Assembly: GCA_031289895.1 (NCBI GenBank)
Contig: JAITOP010000268.1
Coordinates: 1-6,674 of the forward strand
Direction of reading: 5' to 3'
From: Prevotellaceae bacterium
GTDB taxonomy: Bacteria > Bacteroidota > Bacteroidia > Bacteroidales > UBA932
DNA length: 6,674 bases
Positions within the stretch are counted from its first letter, which is position 1. Each line of letters starts with the position of its first letter. The notes beneath the pieces were generated by a model that was not told the origin of the DNA, ran no database searches, and saw nothing but the letters and a program-made list of their open reading frames with translations. Positions 6,225-6,674 of this stretch are shown here, piece by piece. The translations under genes and the position numbers were made by a program.

Positions 6225-6674
6225 ACGACAAAATATATTACACAGTTTAGACTGGACAACAATTATAATATACGTAATTCTTGCAAGTATAGGCTGGCTT
6301 TGCGTTTATTCGGCGGTTTACGATGCCGACCATCCAAGCATTTTTGATATGTCGAGACGTTACGGAATGCAACTTATATGGATAGCATCGGCGTTTGGTC
6401 TTGCCATTTTTGTAATGTGTTGCGATATAAAAGTGTTCACCGTGCTGTCGCTTCCCTTGTATTTGCTCACTGTTTGCCTTCTGATATTTGTTCTTTTTTC
6501 GGGAACAGAAATAAACGGTTCAAAATCGTGGTTATCACTTGGTTCAATACGCATACAACCTGTTGAATTTATGAAAGTAGCGACAGCCTTAATGGTAGCA
6601 CACGTTATGAGCGAATACGGATTTAAAGTAACACATCCTGCAAATATCCTGAAAATGCTGGTAATATTTCTTAT
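6217..6674 (+). CDS. rodA: RodA peptidoglycan glycosyltransferase, 5' part (cut by window edge)
   Basis: RodA is the SEDS-family glycosyltransferase that polymerises lipid II into glycan strands together with PBP2. Translation from the ATG at 6217 stays open for 152 codons to the window edge without a stop, so the gene is partial only because the window ends; the family is usually about 370-430 residues. Visible features are an N-terminal start MSKRQNILHSLDW, hydrophobic helices at about 14-33, 50-67, 73-94 and 121-131 with another beginning near 144, and the hallmark SEDS stretch GTEINGSKSWLSLGS at 96-110 followed by IQPVEFMKVATALM at 113-126. The usual QPSE reads QPVE here. The start overlaps the mrdA end as ATGAGTAA, with no Shine-Dalgarno, so translation is probably coupled to mrdA. 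The catalytic Asp expected in the large periplasmic loop lies beyond the window and cannot be checked. Confidence 0.97.
   Translation, partial: MSKRQNILHSLDWTTIIIYVILASIGWLCVYSAVYDADHPSIFDMSRRYGMQLIWIASAFGLAIFVMCCDIKVFTVLSLPLYLLTVCLLIFVLFSGTEINGSKSWLSLGSIRIQPVEFMKVATALMVAHVMSEYGFKVTHPANILKMLVIFL

Overview
The window reads as chromosomal core sequence from an AT-rich Gram-negative bacterium, most probably a member of the Bacteroidota (Bacteroidales or a close relative). The evidence is the gene order purH-mreB-mreC-mreD-mrdA-rodA, which from memory is conserved in that phylum, the Bacteroidota-like wording of the proteins (for example the MreB start around TQELAMDLGTANT and the PurH start ALISVFYKDGL), the scarcity of Shine-Dalgarno sequences, and a possible TAnnTTTG-type promoter. 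No species can be named from the sequence alone.

Positions 1-408 carry no credible gene. They hold two short arrays of 7-base units (about 5-53 and 147-230) separated by A/T-rich DNA, then the leader of purH with a candidate -7 promoter box at 339-346. From 409 to the right edge everything is coding on the + strand: purH (409-1938), a 58-base gap with a small hairpin across the purH stop codon, mreB (1997-3013), mreC (3036-3860), mreD (3853-4368), mrdA encoding PBP2 (4368-6224) and the first 152 codons of rodA (6217 to the edge, no stop reached). The four junctions from mreB to rodA are a 22-base gap, an 8-base overlap, a 1-base overlap and an 8-base overlap, which points to one polycistronic, translationally coupled message.

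PurH completes IMP synthesis in the cytoplasm. The other five genes encode the elongasome, the machine that inserts peptidoglycan along the side wall and keeps rods rod-shaped: MreB filaments under the inner membrane, MreC and MreD as membrane scaffold and regulators, and the glycosyltransferase RodA with its partner transpeptidase PBP2.

I found no undescribed gene system here. The least explained structure is the pair of heptamer arrays, the second of which has a 28-base higher-order period. Smaller points are the purH stop-codon hairpin, a Cys/His cluster near the PBP2 active site that may be a metal site, one apparently real Shine-Dalgarno ahead of mrdA, and a QPVEF variant of the QPSE motif in RodA.
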